Assembly (NCBI RefSeq): GCF_008868125.1
Contig: NZ_WAAQ01000001.1
Location: 2,046,001-2,110,000 of the forward strand
Reading direction: 5' to 3'
Source of the DNA: Microbacterium maritypicum
Lineage (GTDB): Bacteria > Actinomycetota > Actinomycetes > Actinomycetales > Microbacteriaceae
DNA length: 64,000 nt
How positions within the stretch are numbered: the first letter of the stretch is position 1; each line of letters starts with the position of its first letter. Made by a program: the position numbers and the translations under genes. The notes beneath the pieces are model-generated. The model was not told the DNA's origin, searched no databases, and worked only from the letters and a program-made list of their open reading frames with translations. Shown here piece by piece: positions 56,269 through 64,000 of this stretch.

Positions 56269-57345
56269 ATGGCACACGACGACGACTCGCAGGCTCTTGA
56301 CAGGGCCTACCAGCCCTCTCCGGGGCTGGGTGTCGCAGTCAGCGATCCCGTGCAGAACCCCGGGCTTCCGCCGCACCGCGAGCGGATGACCGATAAGGAC
56401 CCGCGCGCTGAGAAGGCCGCTGTCCGCACTGTCTACACGCTGTTCTACCTCTCGCTCGCCGGCAGCATCTGGGCGGTCGCCGCCTACATGCTGTTCCCGA
56501 TCGAGAGCGGCGCGCTCATCGACATCCGGCAGAACAACCTCTTCATCGGTCTCGGCATCGCCCTCGCGTTGCTGGCCCTCGGTATCGGTGCGATCCACTG
56601 GTCCAAGGCGCTCATGTCCGACAAGGAGTTCATCGAGCACCGCCACCCCACCAGTGGCACGGATGCAACGCGCGAAGCTGCCATCAAGGCCTTCTCCGAC
56701 GCGAACGAGGAGTCCGGCTTCGGTCGTCGCTCGATGATCCGCAACTCGCTGTTCGCAGCGATCGTCGCCTCGATCATCCCCGGCGTGACGCTGTTCCGTG
56801 GCCTGGCGCCGCACTCCACTCCGGAAGACCCCACGGCGGGCGACCCGGTCGTGCTGCTCAAGCACACGATGTGGGAAGAGGGAGCGCGCCTGGTGCGCGA
56901 CCCCGACGGCACCCCGATCCGCGCCGCTGATGTCACGCTCGGCTCCGCGTTCCATGTGATCCCGGAAGAGCTCGCGACGCTGAGCCACCACGACGGCTAC
57001 CTCGAGGAGAAGGCCAAGGCCATCGTGCTGATGATGCGTCTGCGCCCCGAGCAGCTGATCGAGGCCGAGGACCGCAAGGACTGGTCCTACGACGGCATCG
57101 TCGCCTACTCCAAGGTCTGCACGCACGTCGGTTGCCCCGTGGCACTGTACGAGCAGCAGACCCACCACCTGCTGTGCCCGTGCCACCAGTCGCAGTTCGA
57201 CGTCACGGACCACGCAAAGGTCATCTTCGGCCCGGCGGCACGTCCGCTGCCGCAGCTGCCCATCACCGTCGATGACGAGGGCTACCTGATCGCACGCAGC
57301 GACTTCACGGAACCCGTCGGCCCGAGCTTCTGGGAGCGCCATTGA
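56269..57345 (+). CDS. qcrA: Rieske iron-sulfur subunit QcrA of the bc1 complex
   Basis: Menaquinol-oxidising iron-sulfur protein of the bc1 complex, 358 residues with three N-terminal transmembrane helices, as usual in actinobacteria. The [2Fe-2S] ligands are in CTHVGC (Cys284, His286) and CPCH (Cys303, His306); Cys289 and Cys305 form the stabilising disulfide. ATG start 56269 has a GAGGA-like patch upstream. Its stop overlaps the qcrB TTG start (TTGA). Confidence 0.96.
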   Translation: MAHDDDSQALDRAYQPSPGLGVAVSDPVQNPGLPPHRERMTDKDPRAEKAAVRTVYTLFYLSLAGSIWAVAAYMLFPIESGALIDIRQNNLFIGLGIALALLALGIGAIHWSKALMSDKEFIEHRHPTSGTDATREAAIKAFSDANEESGFGRRSMIRNSLFAAIVASIIPGVTLFRGLAPHSTPEDPTAGDPVVLLKHTMWEEGARLVRDPDGTPIRAADVTLGSAFHVIPEELATLSHHDGYLEEKAKAIVLMMRLRPEQLIEAEDRKDWSYDGIVAYSKVCTHVGCPVALYEQQTHHLLCPCHQSQFDVTDHAKVIFGPAARPLPQLPITVDDEGYLIARSDFTEPVGPSFWERH

Positions 57346-59153
57346 GCACCGCAACGCTGTCCAAAGACGACAACGACACCAAGGCACCTCTCGGCGGCCG
57401 CTTCGTCGGTGCCGCGTCGAACTACATCGATGAGCGCACCAGCCTCTCCGGCTTCGTCAAGGAGCTCGGACGCAAGATCTTCCCCGACCACTGGTCGTTC
57501 ATGCTGGGCGAGATCGCGCTGTGGAGCTTCGTCGTCGTGTTCCTCTCCGGAACCTTCCTGACGTTCTTCTTCGACGCGTCGATGGTCGAGACCCACTACA
57601 CCGGCGCCTACGCGCCGATGCGTGGAATCGAGATGTCCGCAGCGCTGGAATCGTCGCTGCACATCTCCTTCGACCTGCGAGGCGGTCTGCTGGTCCGTCA
57701 GATCCACCACTGGGCCGCGCTGGTGTTCATCGCCGGAATCGGCGTGCACATGCTCCGCGTGTTCTTCACCGGTGCGTTCCGCAAGCCGCGTGAGCTCAAC
57801 TGGGTGATCGGCTTCATCCTCTTCATCCTCGCCATGGCAGAGGGCTTCACCGGCTACTCGCTTCCCGACGACCTGCTCTCGGGCAACGGTCTTCGCATCA
57901 TCGACGGCATGATCAAGGGCCTCCCCCTGATCGGCACCTGGACCTCGTTCCTCCTCTTCGGCGGAGAGTTCCCCGGTACCGACATCGTCGGACGCCTGTA
58001 CACGCTGCACATCCTGCTGCTGCCCATGCTCGTCATCGCACTGATCGTGGTGCACCTGATGCTCATGATCATCAACAAGCACACGCAGTTCGCCGGCCCC
58101 GGCCGCACGAACGACAACGTCGTGGGCTACCCGATGATGCCGGTGTACATGTCGAAGATGGGCGGATACCTGTTCATCGTCTTCGGCACCATCGTGCTGA
58201 TCGCGACCTTCTTCCAGATCAACCCGATCTGGAACTACGGACCGTACGACCCGTCCCCCGTCTCCGCCGGCACGCAGCCGGACTGGTACATCGGCTTCGC
58301 CGACGGCGCCCTGCGTCTGGCACCGTCGAACTGGGACATCGTCTTCCTCGACCACACCTGGTCGTTCGGCATCATCGCGCCGGTCCTCGTGCTCGGTCTG
58401 TTCATCGTGCTCGTCGCGATCTACCCCTTCATCGAGGCGTGGGTCACGGGCGACAAGCGCGAGCACCACATCGCTCAGCGCCCGCGCAACGCCGCGACGC
58501 GCACGGCGATCGGTGTGGCCGGCGTCATCTTCTACGCGGTGCTGTGGGCTGCAGCCTCGTCCGACCTCATCGCGACGCACTTCATGCTCACGATGGAAGG
58601 CGTCATCCACACGCTGCAGGCGATGCTCTTCCTGGGCCCGATCCTCGGCTACTTCGTCACGAAGCGCATCTGCATCGCGCTGCAGAAGAAGGACCGCGAG
58701 ATCGTGCTGCACGGCTTCGAGTCCGGTCGCATCGTCCGCCTTCCCGGCGGAGAGTTCATCGAGGTGCACCAGCCGGTCGACAAGTACGACCGTTGGAAGC
58801 TCATCGACGTCGACACGTACGAGCCCCTCGTGGTACGCCCGAACGCCAAGGGACGTATCCCGTGGACGGAGAACCTCCGCTCCTCGATCTCCCGCTGGTT
58901 CTTCGAAGACCGCCTGGCACCGCTCACGCAGGCCGAGGTCGAGGCAGCAGACGCTCACCAGCACCACGTCACGGCTCACAACGACGAGACCGAGGCCGCG
59001 GAGATCCAGGGCGCTCACGAGCGCGCAGGCTTCCCCGACGCCCCGCTCACGGTCGATGAGACGCACGTCGACGAGACGCCGAACACCCCCAGCACGGTCA
59101 TCGCGACCGAGCCGGTGAAGAAGCCTCGCAAGAAGTCGGAGGACGGCGAGTAG
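57342..59153 (+). CDS. qcrB: Cytochrome b subunit QcrB of the bc1 complex
   Basis: Diheme cytochrome b, membrane core of the bc1 complex and menaquinol binding site. The 603-residue protein has the cytochrome b core with paired helix histidines (QIHHWAALVFIAGIGVHMLRV in core, and HILLLPMLVIALIVVHLMLM) and the Qo-site PDW motif (QPDWYIGFADGALR), plus the long C-terminal extension typical of actinobacteria, His/Glu-rich at the end. It starts with the rare TTG at 57342, overlapping the qcrA stop. A terminator follows. Confidence 0.96.
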   Translation: MSTATLSKDDNDTKAPLGGRFVGAASNYIDERTSLSGFVKELGRKIFPDHWSFMLGEIALWSFVVVFLSGTFLTFFFDASMVETHYTGAYAPMRGIEMSAALESSLHISFDLRGGLLVRQIHHWAALVFIAGIGVHMLRVFFTGAFRKPRELNWVIGFILFILAMAEGFTGYSLPDDLLSGNGLRIIDGMIKGLPLIGTWTSFLLFGGEFPGTDIVGRLYTLHILLLPMLVIALIVVHLMLMIINKHTQFAGPGRTNDNVVGYPMMPVYMSKMGGYLFIVFGTIVLIATFFQINPIWNYGPYDPSPVSAGTQPDWYIGFADGALRLAPSNWDIVFLDHTWSFGIIAPVLVLGLFIVLVAIYPFIEAWVTGDKREHHIAQRPRNAATRTAIGVAGVIFYAVLWAAASSDLIATHFMLTMEGVIHTLQAMLFLGPILGYFVTKRICIALQKKDREIVLHGFESGRIVRLPGGEFIEVHQPVDKYDRWKLIDVDTYEPLVVRPNAKGRIPWTENLRSSISRWFFEDRLAPLTQAEVEAADAHQHHVTAHNDETEAAEIQGAHERAGFPDAPLTVDETHVDETPNTPSTVIATEPVKKPRKKSEDGE

Positions 59154-59170
59154 TCGCCACTCCCCCATCT

Positions 59171-59206
59171 GATGAAGGCCTCGTCCATACGGACGGGGCC
59201 TTCATC
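59171..59206 (+). terminator. Terminator of the ctaE-qcrCAB operon
   Basis: GATGAAGGCCTCGTCC (59171-59186) pairs with GGACGGGGCCTTCATC (59191-59206) as a 16-base stem with one G-U pair and the loop ATAC, 17 bases after qcrB. Confidence 0.8.
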
Positions 59207-59234
59207 GTTAGTACCCGAATGAGAGGATCCACCC

Positions 59235-59639
59235 ATGTCATCCGCCGTCCAGCTGATCCGCGCCACCTCCCTCGCCGACACTCCTTACGCCTACGCCGCG
59301 ACCGCACCGGCGGGATCCCGGCTCATCTTCCTCGCCGGAGCATGCCCCCTGAACGATGACGGCACGACCGCGGCACCGGGCGACTACGCGGCCCAGGCGG
59401 CGCGCTGTGTGGAGACCCTGCACGCGGCGCTCGACGTGGCCGGCGCCACGCTCACGGATGTCATCAGCACCCGGGTCCTGGTGGCCTCCTCCGCGCAAGC
59501 CGACCTCGTGACGGCATGGGACGTGGTCCATGCCGCTTTCGGCGCTCACGACGTCCCCAGCACCCTCCTGGGCGTCACCGTGCTCGGCTACGACCATCAG
59601 CTCGTGGAGATCGAAGCGATCGCCGCCGTCACCGACTGA
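59235..59639 (+). CDS. RidA-like (YjgF/YER057c/UK114) family protein
   Basis: A 134-residue Rid-superfamily protein with the characteristic start region RLIFLAGACPLNDDG, the trimer-interface block VISTRVLVAS and the closing LVEIEAIAAV. True RidA deaminates enamine intermediates using an Arg near the C terminus; by eye alignment that position is occupied by Leu or Val (TVLGYDHQL), so it is likely one of the other Rid subfamilies without this activity. It lies first in a short three-gene plus-strand stretch with an acetyltransferase and a rhodanese. Confidence 0.85.
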   Translation: MSSAVQLIRATSLADTPYAYAATAPAGSRLIFLAGACPLNDDGTTAAPGDYAAQAARCVETLHAALDVAGATLTDVISTRVLVASSAQADLVTAWDVVHAAFGAHDVPSTLLGVTVLGYDHQLVEIEAIAAVTD

Positions 59640-59641
59640 TC

Positions 59642-60154
59642 ATGGACATCGTCATACGCCCTTCCACGCCGAGGGACGATGCTCTGACCGAACAGATCGA
59701 ACGCGCCGCCGATGCCCTGCTCATCGACCTGTTCGGCGCGGTCACTTGGCCTCCCCCGACGCCGCCGCAGGATCGTACGGAGTCACCGGGGTTCGTCCTG
59801 GTCGCCGAGCTCACCGACGACGTCGCGGCACCGATCGTCGTCGGCTACGTCCATGTCCTCGAGATCGACGGACACGCCCATCTCGAGCAGCTCTCGGTAC
59901 TCCCCTCGTTCGGACGTCGTGGCATCGGTCGTCAGCTCGTCACGGCCGCGCTGGCGGAGGCGCGGCGACGCGGCCACACCGACGTCACGCTGCGCACCTA
60001 CACCGACGTGCCCTGGAACGCGCCGTTCTACGCTTCGTGCGGCTTTGTCGAGAGCGAACCGGACACGGCGCTGCTCCGAGAGCTCGTGGCCATCGAAGAG
60101 AGTCTGGGACTCTTCGAGCACGGACCTCGTGTGCAGATGACCGCCACGCTCTGA
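59642..60154 (+). CDS. GNAT family N-acetyltransferase
   Basis: A 170-residue acetyltransferase with the GNAT acetyl-CoA site LSVLPSFGRRGIGRQLVTAAL (core RRGIGRQL) and the late YASCGFVESE motif. The substrate is unknown. ATG 59642 starts 2 bases after the RidA-like gene, so the two are probably co-expressed. A longer frame upstream within the RidA gene is out of frame and not used. Confidence 0.88.
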   Translation: MDIVIRPSTPRDDALTEQIERAADALLIDLFGAVTWPPPTPPQDRTESPGFVLVAELTDDVAAPIVVGYVHVLEIDGHAHLEQLSVLPSFGRRGIGRQLVTAALAEARRRGHTDVTLRTYTDVPWNAPFYASCGFVESEPDTALLRELVAIEESLGLFEHGPRVQMTATL

Positions 60155-60258
60155 CCAGTCGGCGCTCCGAGCACCATCACGCGCTCTGTCCGACTGTCGT
60201 TGACGGCAATCGGACGCCGGCCGACCGGAATCCGCTGGGGACGACGCCGCCGCCTCCC

Positions 60259-60264
60259 TAGGCT
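60259..60264 (+). promoter_or_regulatory. -10-like TAGGCT upstream of rhodanese gene
   Basis: TAGGCT ends 6 bases before the ATG at 60271, another leaderless-type arrangement matching dcp's. Confidence 0.5.
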
Positions 60265-60270
60265 GAGGTC

Positions 60271-60690
60271 ATGATCGATCGCACTGACTTCTTCGCTGCC
60301 AAGCTGGCCTATGAGACAGACCCCAGCGACGTGCATGCCGCCCTGGAGTCAGGCGAGAGCATCGTCGTCGTCGACGTCCGCTCCGACGCAGCCTGGGCGC
60401 AGGGCCGCGTCGCCGGCGCCGTGCACATGCACTACAGCGAGATTTCCGCTCGTGCACCCGCGGAGGTGCCGAAGGACGCTGACGTCGTCGTCTACTGCTG
60501 GAGTCCCGGATGCAACGCCGGCGCGAAGGGCGCGCTCGAGTTCGCCCGTCTCGGCTACCGAGTCCGCGAGATGATCGGCGGCTTCGAGTACTGGGTCAGA
60601 GAAGGGTACGCGGTCGAGGACTCGGATGGCGTCCACCACCGTCCGGTCGATCCGCTGACCGGCATCCCCCGCATCCGTGCCCGCGCCTGA
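60271..60690 (+). CDS. Rhodanese-like domain protein
   Basis: A 139-residue single-domain rhodanese-fold protein. The catalytic-loop Cys76 (VVYCWSPGCNAG) is preserved, followed by a second Cys81; the opening IVVVDVRSDAAW and the closing GGFEYWVREG match the family. It probably transfers sulfane sulfur or acts as a sulfide/cyanide detoxifier. Start ATG follows a TAGGCT -10. It precedes a strong bidirectional terminator. Confidence 0.88.
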   Translation: MIDRTDFFAAKLAYETDPSDVHAALESGESIVVVDVRSDAAWAQGRVAGAVHMHYSEISARAPAEVPKDADVVVYCWSPGCNAGAKGALEFARLGYRVREMIGGFEYWVREGYAVEDSDGVHHRPVDPLTGIPRIRARA

Positions 60691-60710
60691 TCGCGGCGCC
60701 GTCCGCACAC

Positions 60711-60746
60711 GAAGAAGGCCCCCGGAGGAATCCGGGGGCCTTCTTC
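60711..60746. terminator. Bidirectional terminator between rhodanese gene and ctaF
   Basis: A perfect 16-base stem, GAAGAAGGCCCCCGGA (60711-60726) with TCCGGGGGCCTTCTTC (60731-60746), loop GGAA, between convergent stops of the rhodanese gene and ctaF. Confidence 0.85.
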
Positions 60747-60758
60747 GATGAGGAAGTA

Positions 60759-61193
60759 TCAGCGGGCGAAGTTGCCGCGGTAGTACTCGTACACCCAGCC
60801 GACGATGGCGACCACGAAGATCGCGAGACCGATCGGCAGAAGGAAGTGTCCGACCGCGAGACCGACGACGAAGACTCCCGCCGAGGCCGCCAGCACGATC
60901 GGCCACCAGGACCACGGGCTGAACTCGCCCAGCTCCGGGTCACCGTCATCGATGTCGGACGTCAGGATGTCCTCGGGAAGCTCGCCCCGCTGAGCCTTGT
61001 GCGTGCGGTCGAGGTAGAACGCGATCATGGCTCCCATGAAGGCGCCGAAGAACAGGGCGACCGTTCCGACCCACTCGATCCGCATGGCGAAGTTGTCCGC
61101 CGGCGTGGCCAGGATGTGCCAGCCGGTGTAGACCACACCGACGAGGGCGAAGAACGCCGTCAGGATCCACCAGAGAATGACATTGTCGCGCAT
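60759..61193 (-). CDS. ctaF: Cytochrome c oxidase subunit 4
   Basis: A 144-residue integral-membrane subunit (actinobacterial ctaF/coxF type) with four transmembrane segments. The start MRDNVILWWILTAFFALVGVVYTGW and the later hydrophobic end are typical of this short subunit. It is last in the ctaC-ctaD-ctaF operon, 3 bases after ctaD, and the operon ends at the terminator. Confidence 0.92.
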   Translation of the reverse strand: MRDNVILWWILTAFFALVGVVYTGWHILATPADNFAMRIEWVGTVALFFGAFMGAMIAFYLDRTHKAQRGELPEDILTSDIDDGDPELGEFSPWSWWPIVLAASAGVFVVGLAVGHFLLPIGLAIFVVAIVGWVYEYYRGNFAR

Positions 61194-61196
61194 GAC

Positions 61197-62930
61197 TTAG
61201 TGGGCCTCTCGCTCGCCGGGAGCCGTCGTAGCGAACTCGGCGGCTTCGGGGTGATTCAGATCGAACGCAGGACGCTCGCTGCGGATGCGCGGGATCGACG
61301 TGAAGTTGTGTCGCGGCGGCGGGCAGGAGGTCGCCCACTCGAGCGATCCGCCGTAGCCCCACGGGTCGTTGACCGTGACCTTCGGAGCCTTGCGCGCCGT
61401 GATCCAGACGTTCAGGAAGAAGGGCAGCATCGAGGCGCCGAGGATGATCGCACCGATCGTCGAGACCTGGTTCTGCCAGGTCCAGCCGTCCGCCTCCGAG
61501 TAGTCGGCGTAGCGACGCACCATGCCGTCAACGCCCAGCCAGTGCTGGATGAGGAAGGTCATGTGGAAGCCGATGAACAGCAGCCAGAAGTGCACGTAGC
61601 CGAGGCGCTCGTTCAGCATGCGTCCGGTCCACTTCGGCCACCAGAAGTAGAAGCCGGCGAACATGGCGAACACCACGGTTCCGAACACCACGTAGTGGAA
61701 GTGCGCGACGACGAAGTACGAGTCGGAGAGGGCGAAGTCCAGCGGCGGTGCTGCCAGGATGACGCCGGTCAGACCACCGAAGACGAAGGACACGAGGAAG
61801 CCGAGGGAGAAGACCATCGGAGTCTCGAATGTCACGGACCCTCGCCAGAGCGTGCCGATCCAGTTGAAGATCTTCACACCCGTCGGCACGGCGATCAGCA
61901 TGGTCATCAGCGCGAAGAACGGAAGCAGGACCGAGCCCGTCACGTACATGTGGTGAGCCCACACCGCGACCGAGAGCGCCGCGATGGCGATCGTCGCGTA
62001 GACCAGGGTCTTGTATCCGAAGATCGGCTTGCGGCTGAAGACCGGGAAGATCTCGGAGACGATGCCGAAGAACGGCAGCGCGATGATGTACACCTCAGGG
62101 TGACCGAAGAACCAGAACAGGTGCTGCCAGAGCAGGACGCCACCGTTGGCCGGGTCGTAGATGTGAGCGCCCAGGATGCGGTCTGCCGCTGCAGCGAAGA
62201 TCGCGGCTGCGAGAACGGGGAACGCCATCAGGATGAGCAGGCTCGTGATCAGCGTGTTCCACGAGAAGATCGGCATGCGCCACATCGTCATGCCGGGCGC
62301 ACGCATCGTGATGATCGTCGTGATGAAGTTCACGGCACCGAGGATCGTTCCGAAACCGGAGATGCCGAGTCCGACCATCCACAGGTTTCCACCCGCCCCG
62401 GGCGAGAAGGATGCTCCTGCCAGCGGCTGATAGGCGAACCATCCGAAGGAGGCCGCGCCCTGCGGGGTGAGGAAGCCGGCGACCGCGATGGTGGAGCCGA
62501 AGAGGACGAGCCAGAACGCGAAGGCGTTCAGACGCGGGAAGGCGACGTCGGGAGCACCGATCTGCAGCGGCAGGATGGCGTTGGCGAAGCCGGCGAACAG
62601 CGGCGTCGCGAACATTAGCAGCATGATCGTGCCGTGCATCGTGAACAGCTGGTTGTACTGCTCCTTCGTCGGGATGATCTGCATGCCCGGCGCGAACAGT
62701 TCGGCACGGATGACGAGTGCCATCACGCCGCCGAGCAGGAAGAACATCACCGAGGCGATCAGGTACATGTACCCGATGGTCTTGTGGTCCGTGGAGGTGA
62801 TCCACTTGACGACGATGTTGCCCTTCTGCTCCACACGCGAGGAGCTCATCAGAGCAGCCTGGCGTGCAGGCAGGGTGTTAGGACGCGAGCGGGGAGACTC
62901 GTCGGTACGGGGAGCTTCTGTGGTCGACAT
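61197..62930 (-). CDS. ctaD: Cytochrome c oxidase subunit I
   Basis: Catalytic heme-copper oxidase core, 577 residues with about twelve transmembrane helices. Heme and CuB ligands are in the conserved helices: [38 protein letters not shown] with the cross-linked His-Tyr region, and the double-His stretch [12 protein letters not shown]. It couples oxygen reduction to proton pumping. It lies 3 bases downstream of ctaC and 3 upstream of ctaF. Confidence 0.98.
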   Translation of the reverse strand: MSTTEAPRTDESPRSRPNTLPARQAALMSSSRVEQKGNIVVKWITSTDHKTIGYMYLIASVMFFLLGGVMALVIRAELFAPGMQIIPTKEQYNQLFTMHGTIMLLMFATPLFAGFANAILPLQIGAPDVAFPRLNAFAFWLVLFGSTIAVAGFLTPQGAASFGWFAYQPLAGASFSPGAGGNLWMVGLGISGFGTILGAVNFITTIITMRAPGMTMWRMPIFSWNTLITSLLILMAFPVLAAAIFAAAADRILGAHIYDPANGGVLLWQHLFWFFGHPEVYIIALPFFGIVSEIFPVFSRKPIFGYKTLVYATIAIAALSVAVWAHHMYVTGSVLLPFFALMTMLIAVPTGVKIFNWIGTLWRGSVTFETPMVFSLGFLVSFVFGGLTGVILAAPPLDFALSDSYFVVAHFHYVVFGTVVFAMFAGFYFWWPKWTGRMLNERLGYVHFWLLFIGFHMTFLIQHWLGVDGMVRRYADYSEADGWTWQNQVSTIGAIILGASMLPFFLNVWITARKAPKVTVNDPWGYGGSLEWATSCPPPRHNFTSIPRIRSERPAFDLNHPEAAEFATTAPGEREAH

Positions 62931-62933
62931 GGC

Positions 62934-63836
62934 TTACTCCCCTCCTTCCTCGGTGTCGGTCTTCGGGGTCGTCCCCGGGAGGTTCGAGAGACGGTCGTAG
63001 GCGCCGGTGATGTCACCGGTGTTGCCCTGCTCCTCGAGCGACGCGAGGTAGGAGTCGTACTCGCTCTGCGAGACGACCTTCACGTTGAAGAGCATCATCG
63101 AGTGGTACTCGCCGCAGAGCTCGGCGCACTTACCGGCGTACTCGCCCTCTCGCGTCGGGATGAACGACCAGGAGTTGTCCTTCCCGATGAACATGTCCTT
63201 CTTGTAGAGGAAGTCGATGATCCAGAAGGAGTGGATGACGTCACGGGACTGAAGGTTGATCGTCACCTTCTTGTCGACGGGCAGCACCAGCGTCGGCAGC
63301 TGCGCCTGGTCGATGTTGCCGTCCTTGTCGGGCTGGGCCTGGATGCCCATGGTCCACACGGCGTCGGAGTTGTCCTTCTCGTCGCCGTCGTACTGGAAGT
63401 CCCACGCCCACTGCTTCGCGATCGCGGTGACCTCGACGTCGGGCTGGTCCCACTTGGCTTCGATCTCGGTCTGATCACGAGCGGTGAAGAAGAACATTCC
63501 CAGCACGAGGATGAGCGGCACGATCGTGTAGAAGATCTCGATCGGCATGTTGTAGCGCATCTGCACCGGAAGACCGGTCTGGCCCTTGCGGCGGCGGTAG
63601 GCGATCGCAGCCCAGGCCATCAGGCCCCAGGTGATGATGCCGACGGCGAGAAGCACGATCCAGGAGTTCACCCAGAGCGAGGAGACGCGCTCGGTCTGGT
63701 TGGTGGCTGCGGGGCCACCCTCCACGAAGCCCGGAAGAAAGCCGTTCAGCTCGGTGGGAGAGCATCCCGCCAGGGCCAAGGCTGCCGCAACTCCCACAGG
63801 GAGGGCGGCCCAACGAAGGCTGCGTTTCGAGGGCAC
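62934..63836 (-). CDS. ctaC: Cytochrome c oxidase subunit II (lipoprotein)
   Basis: Copper-containing electron-entry subunit of the aa3 oxidase, 300 residues. A signal peptide ends in lipobox ALAG-Cys25, two transmembrane helices follow (about 53-75 and 98-118), and the C-terminal periplasmic domain binds CuA through the CAELCGEYH motif. The start GTG at 63836 is chosen to match the family; a longer frame starts in the promoter. It is first in the ctaC-ctaD-ctaF operon. Confidence 0.95.
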   Translation of the reverse strand: MPSKRSLRWAALPVGVAAALALAGCSPTELNGFLPGFVEGGPAATNQTERVSSLWVNSWIVLLAVGIITWGLMAWAAIAYRRRKGQTGLPVQMRYNMPIEIFYTIVPLILVLGMFFFTARDQTEIEAKWDQPDVEVTAIAKQWAWDFQYDGDEKDNSDAVWTMGIQAQPDKDGNIDQAQLPTLVLPVDKKVTINLQSRDVIHSFWIIDFLYKKDMFIGKDNSWSFIPTREGEYAGKCAELCGEYHSMMLFNVKVVSQSEYDSYLASLEEQGNTGDITGAYDRLSNLPGTTPKTDTEEGGE

Positions 63837-63871
63837 GATGCACCTTTCAGATCGCGAACAGAGCACACCCA

Positions 63872-63888
63872 AGTCTAGGGCAACCTCA
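63872..63888 (-). promoter_or_regulatory. Candidate promoter/regulatory site of ctaC
   Basis: On the minus strand TGAGG-TTGC-CCTAG (63888-63875) precedes a -10-like TAGACT (63877-63872) 35 bases before the ctaC GTG. The first part resembles the AGG-N4-CCT pattern seen before ctaE. Regulation is speculative. Confidence 0.35.
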
Positions 63889-63928
63889 CACCTGATTCAT
63901 GCCATCCACGCAGGTTCCGGAACCAGAA

Positions 63929-63959
63929 CGGCCGTCGTCACCAGTGGTGACGACGGCCG
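63929..63959 (-). terminator. Terminator after ErpA-like gene end
   Basis: A perfect 14-base stem, CGGCCGTCGTCACC (63929-63942) with GGTGACGACGGCCG (63946-63959), loop AGT, lying between the partial gene at the right edge and ctaC. Confidence 0.75.
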
Positions 63960-63976
63960 AGTCGGCGAAGCGAGGG

Positions 63977-64000
63977 TCAGTGGAAGCTGTCGCCACAGGC
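63977..64000 (-). CDS. erpA: C-terminal end of probable ErpA/HesB iron-sulfur insertion protein
   Basis: Only the last seven codons and stop are in the window, reading ACGDSFH. That ending matches the CxCGDSF-type cysteine signature at the C terminus of A-type iron-sulfur carriers, which insert Fe-S clusters into target proteins. A terminator hairpin follows. The neighbourhood upstream of ctaC supports this, but so few residues are visible that it is tentative. Confidence 0.5.
   Translation of the reverse strand, partial: ACGDSFH

Overview
The window is high-GC, densely coded chromosomal DNA with frequent GTG/TTG starts and many 4-base start/stop overlaps. Actinobacterial hallmark genes (rbpA, whiA, paired clpP1/clpP2, the cta-qcr respiratory branch, a short hairpin-terminated rpsA) place it in Actinomycetota. 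The protein texts and gene order look like Microbacteriaceae, most likely Microbacterium or a close relative; this is by recognition only. It is almost entirely core genome. I see no insertion sequence, prophage, integrase, CRISPR array or rRNA, and no gene-free stretch longer than about 240 bases.

Layout, left to right. 1-8.3 kb: the end of valS, an ArsR-like regulator with a striking operator, the threonine-degradation pair tdh-kbl facing a LysR regulator, a peptidyl-dipeptidase and a GyrI-like protein. 8.3-18.7 kb (mostly minus): the protein quality-control genes tig, clpP1, clpP2 and clpX, split by a deoxyribose catabolic operon (SorC-type regulator, deoC, two aldehyde dehydrogenase genes). 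18.7-20.3 kb: tRNA-Pro, tRNA-Gly and a membrane-anchored HEVGH protein. 20.3-26.8 kb (minus): rapZ, whiA, sodA, gap, pgk, tpiA, secG and rbpA, so central glycolysis next to envelope and cell-division control. 26.9-39.0 kb: nucleotide excision repair (uvrC, uvrA, uvrB) around a five-gene MoxR/DUF58/DUF4129 membrane operon and an OhrR-like redox regulator.

39.1-49.1 kb (minus): an MFS transporter, coaE and a six-gene coupled operon joining a sulfonate/nitrate-type ABC importer to acetyl-CoA synthetase, O-acetylhomoserine sulfhydrylase and a CoA-binding protein, preceded by rpsA. 49.4-51.5 kb: three exported proteins of unknown function, the most accessory-looking part. 51.5-54.6 kb: a stand-alone 5'-3' exonuclease, a PHP-domain protein and trpD. 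54.7-63.8 kb: the complete bc1-aa3 respiratory branch in two convergent operons, ctaE-qcrC-qcrA-qcrB (plus) and ctaC-ctaD-ctaF (minus), with a RidA-like protein, an acetyltransferase and a rhodanese between them. The last 24 bases appear to be the tail of an ErpA/HesB gene.

No clearly new defence or mobile system is visible. The most interesting items are regulatory and architectural: the nested TTGCAAAGA operator, the OhrR-type operator driving an uncharacterised zinc-ribbon protein, the split ALDH16-like pair, the histone-like tail on trigger factor, the missing yvcK between rapZ and whiA, the sulfur/acetyl-CoA operon, and a possible iron-box-like dyad shared by the two respiratory promoters.
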